A stretch of DNA of 31,509 bases from Candidatus Pacearchaeota archaeon (GTDB lineage Archaea; Nanobdellota; Nanobdellia; Pacearchaeales; GW2011-AR1), in the NCBI GenBank assembly GCA_002689985.1, contig NZDC01000005.1, positions 1-31,509 of the forward strand, read 5' to 3'. Shown one piece after another: positions 31,027-31,509 of the stretch; position 1 is the stretch's first letter, and every line of letters starts with the position of its first letter. The position numbers were made by a program, and so were the translations under genes. The notes under the pieces are model-generated. The model saw nothing but the letters and a program-made list of their open reading frames with translations. It had not been told where the DNA came from and made no database searches.

Positions 31027-31509
31027 TTTTTATCTTTGTAAATTAAACCTTTTTTTAAGATTATATGAATTAATATTACTAAAACAAATATTATTATTGT
31101 ATTATAAAAACCAAAAAATGGAAGTTTAACTCTTGCAGGACAAGGAAGAATTCTTTCTCCTCCAGAACATTTATTTGATACTCTTACCCCAGAACTATCT
31201 TTAGGATCATAATGCCACTTTCCTTCATCAAGAGTATAGTCATCCCCCCCAGAATTATCAAAACTATTAGATTCATCCCATATCCAACTACCTTTCCATG
31301 AATAAGTTAAAAGCCCATCGTCACAACTATCATTACTATCTTCAGTATAAGAACACCTGCCAATTGTTAGATAATCTTCCCAACTTTCACCTTCACTATT
31401 ACATCTAGAAGTATCAAGAATACAATTTGAACAAGATAATTCTCCTCCAGTAAAAGGATTAAAGCTAGTACAACTAAAACTGTTAGTATCATTTTCACAT
31501 TGCTCCCCA
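31023..31509 (-). CDS. Exported Cys-rich protein with C-terminal membrane helix (partial)
   Basis: The open frame enters from beyond the right edge and ends with a TGA overlapping the next ATG. The 161 visible residues include several Cys-containing loops (CENDTNSFSCTSF, GELSCSNCILDTSRC, IGRCSYTEDSNDSC), a Trp-rich stretch (WKGSWIWDESN), NKCSGGERILPCPARV, and one membrane helix (IIIFVLVILIHIIL) followed by a short basic tail. The start and the signal sequence are outside the window. It forms an operon with the PKD protein. Family unknown. Confidence 0.75.
   Translation of the reverse strand, partial: GEQCENDTNSFSCTSFNPFTGGELSCSNCILDTSRCNSEGESWEDYLTIGRCSYTEDSNDSCDDGLLTYSWKGSWIWDESNSFDNSGGDDYTLDEGKWHYDPKDSSGVRVSNKCSGGERILPCPARVKLPFFGFYNTIIIFVLVILIHIILKKGLIYKDKK

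Noticed and set aside
1..31509. tRNA genes, CRISPR arrays, insertion sequences, prophage
   Set aside because: No cloverleaf, regularly spaced repeats, transposase or phage gene was seen by reading the gaps; short sRNAs such as C/D-box RNAs cannot be excluded without a search tool.

Overview
The window is a gene-dense, strongly AT-rich piece of an archaeal chromosome, most likely from a DPANN lineage of the Woesearchaeota/Pacearchaeota/Nanoarchaeota type. This rests on the gene content: archaeal exosome Rrp4/Rrp41/Rrp42, SBDS, RpoK, proteasome alpha and beta, Mre11-Rad50, FttA (aCPSF1), RNase J, RNase P Pop5, archaeal CCA enzyme, TrmB regulator. Further support comes from very short intergenic spaces, many overlapping genes, long Asn/Ser/Thr-rich secreted proteins, and promoters with a TATA box about 25 nt before the start codon (leaderless mRNAs). 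The exact lineage cannot be read from this sequence alone.

Layout. At 1-18 the minus strand carries the first bases of 16S rRNA, which runs out of the window, with its leader and promoter region up to about 298. A stand-alone LigD-type phosphoesterase (299-667) follows on the plus strand. From 7364 down to 664 lies a long minus-strand informational array: psmA, SBDS, an unknown 109-residue protein, rrp4, rrp41, rrp42, rpoK, enolase and ribosomal protein uS2. A small zinc-binding ORF sits on the opposite strand between the last two. After an unknown ORF (7481-7906) comes a minus-strand trio of RNase P Pop5, a large secreted subtilase and a Cys-rich exported protein. From 11686 the plus strand carries RNase J, a tail-anchored protein and a HemK-like methyltransferase. 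A frameshifted secreted gene (minus, 13967-14342) separates them from mre11-rad50, an M29 aminopeptidase, psmB, fttA and a presenilin-like intramembrane protease.

The most unusual segment is 22443-25429. There a third proteasome-fold Ntn-hydrolase with an N-terminal Met-Thr (minus) is divergent from a tight five-gene operon (plus). That operon holds three small unknown proteins, two of which look like diverged paralogues, then a TrmB-family regulator and a small helical protein. The two promoters are near mirror images. The right end (minus) holds an Era-like GTPase/DUF2073/zinc-ribbon/CCA-enzyme cluster, and then two large exported, membrane-anchored proteins, the last cut by the window edge.

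Functionally the window concentrates RNA processing (exosome, RNase J, FttA, RNase P, CCA enzyme), protein turnover (proteasome alpha and beta, Ntn paralogue, M29 peptidase, A22 intramembrane protease, S8 subtilase) and DNA-break repair. No tRNA gene, CRISPR array, insertion sequence or prophage was seen, and no gene-free stretch exceeds about 300 bases.
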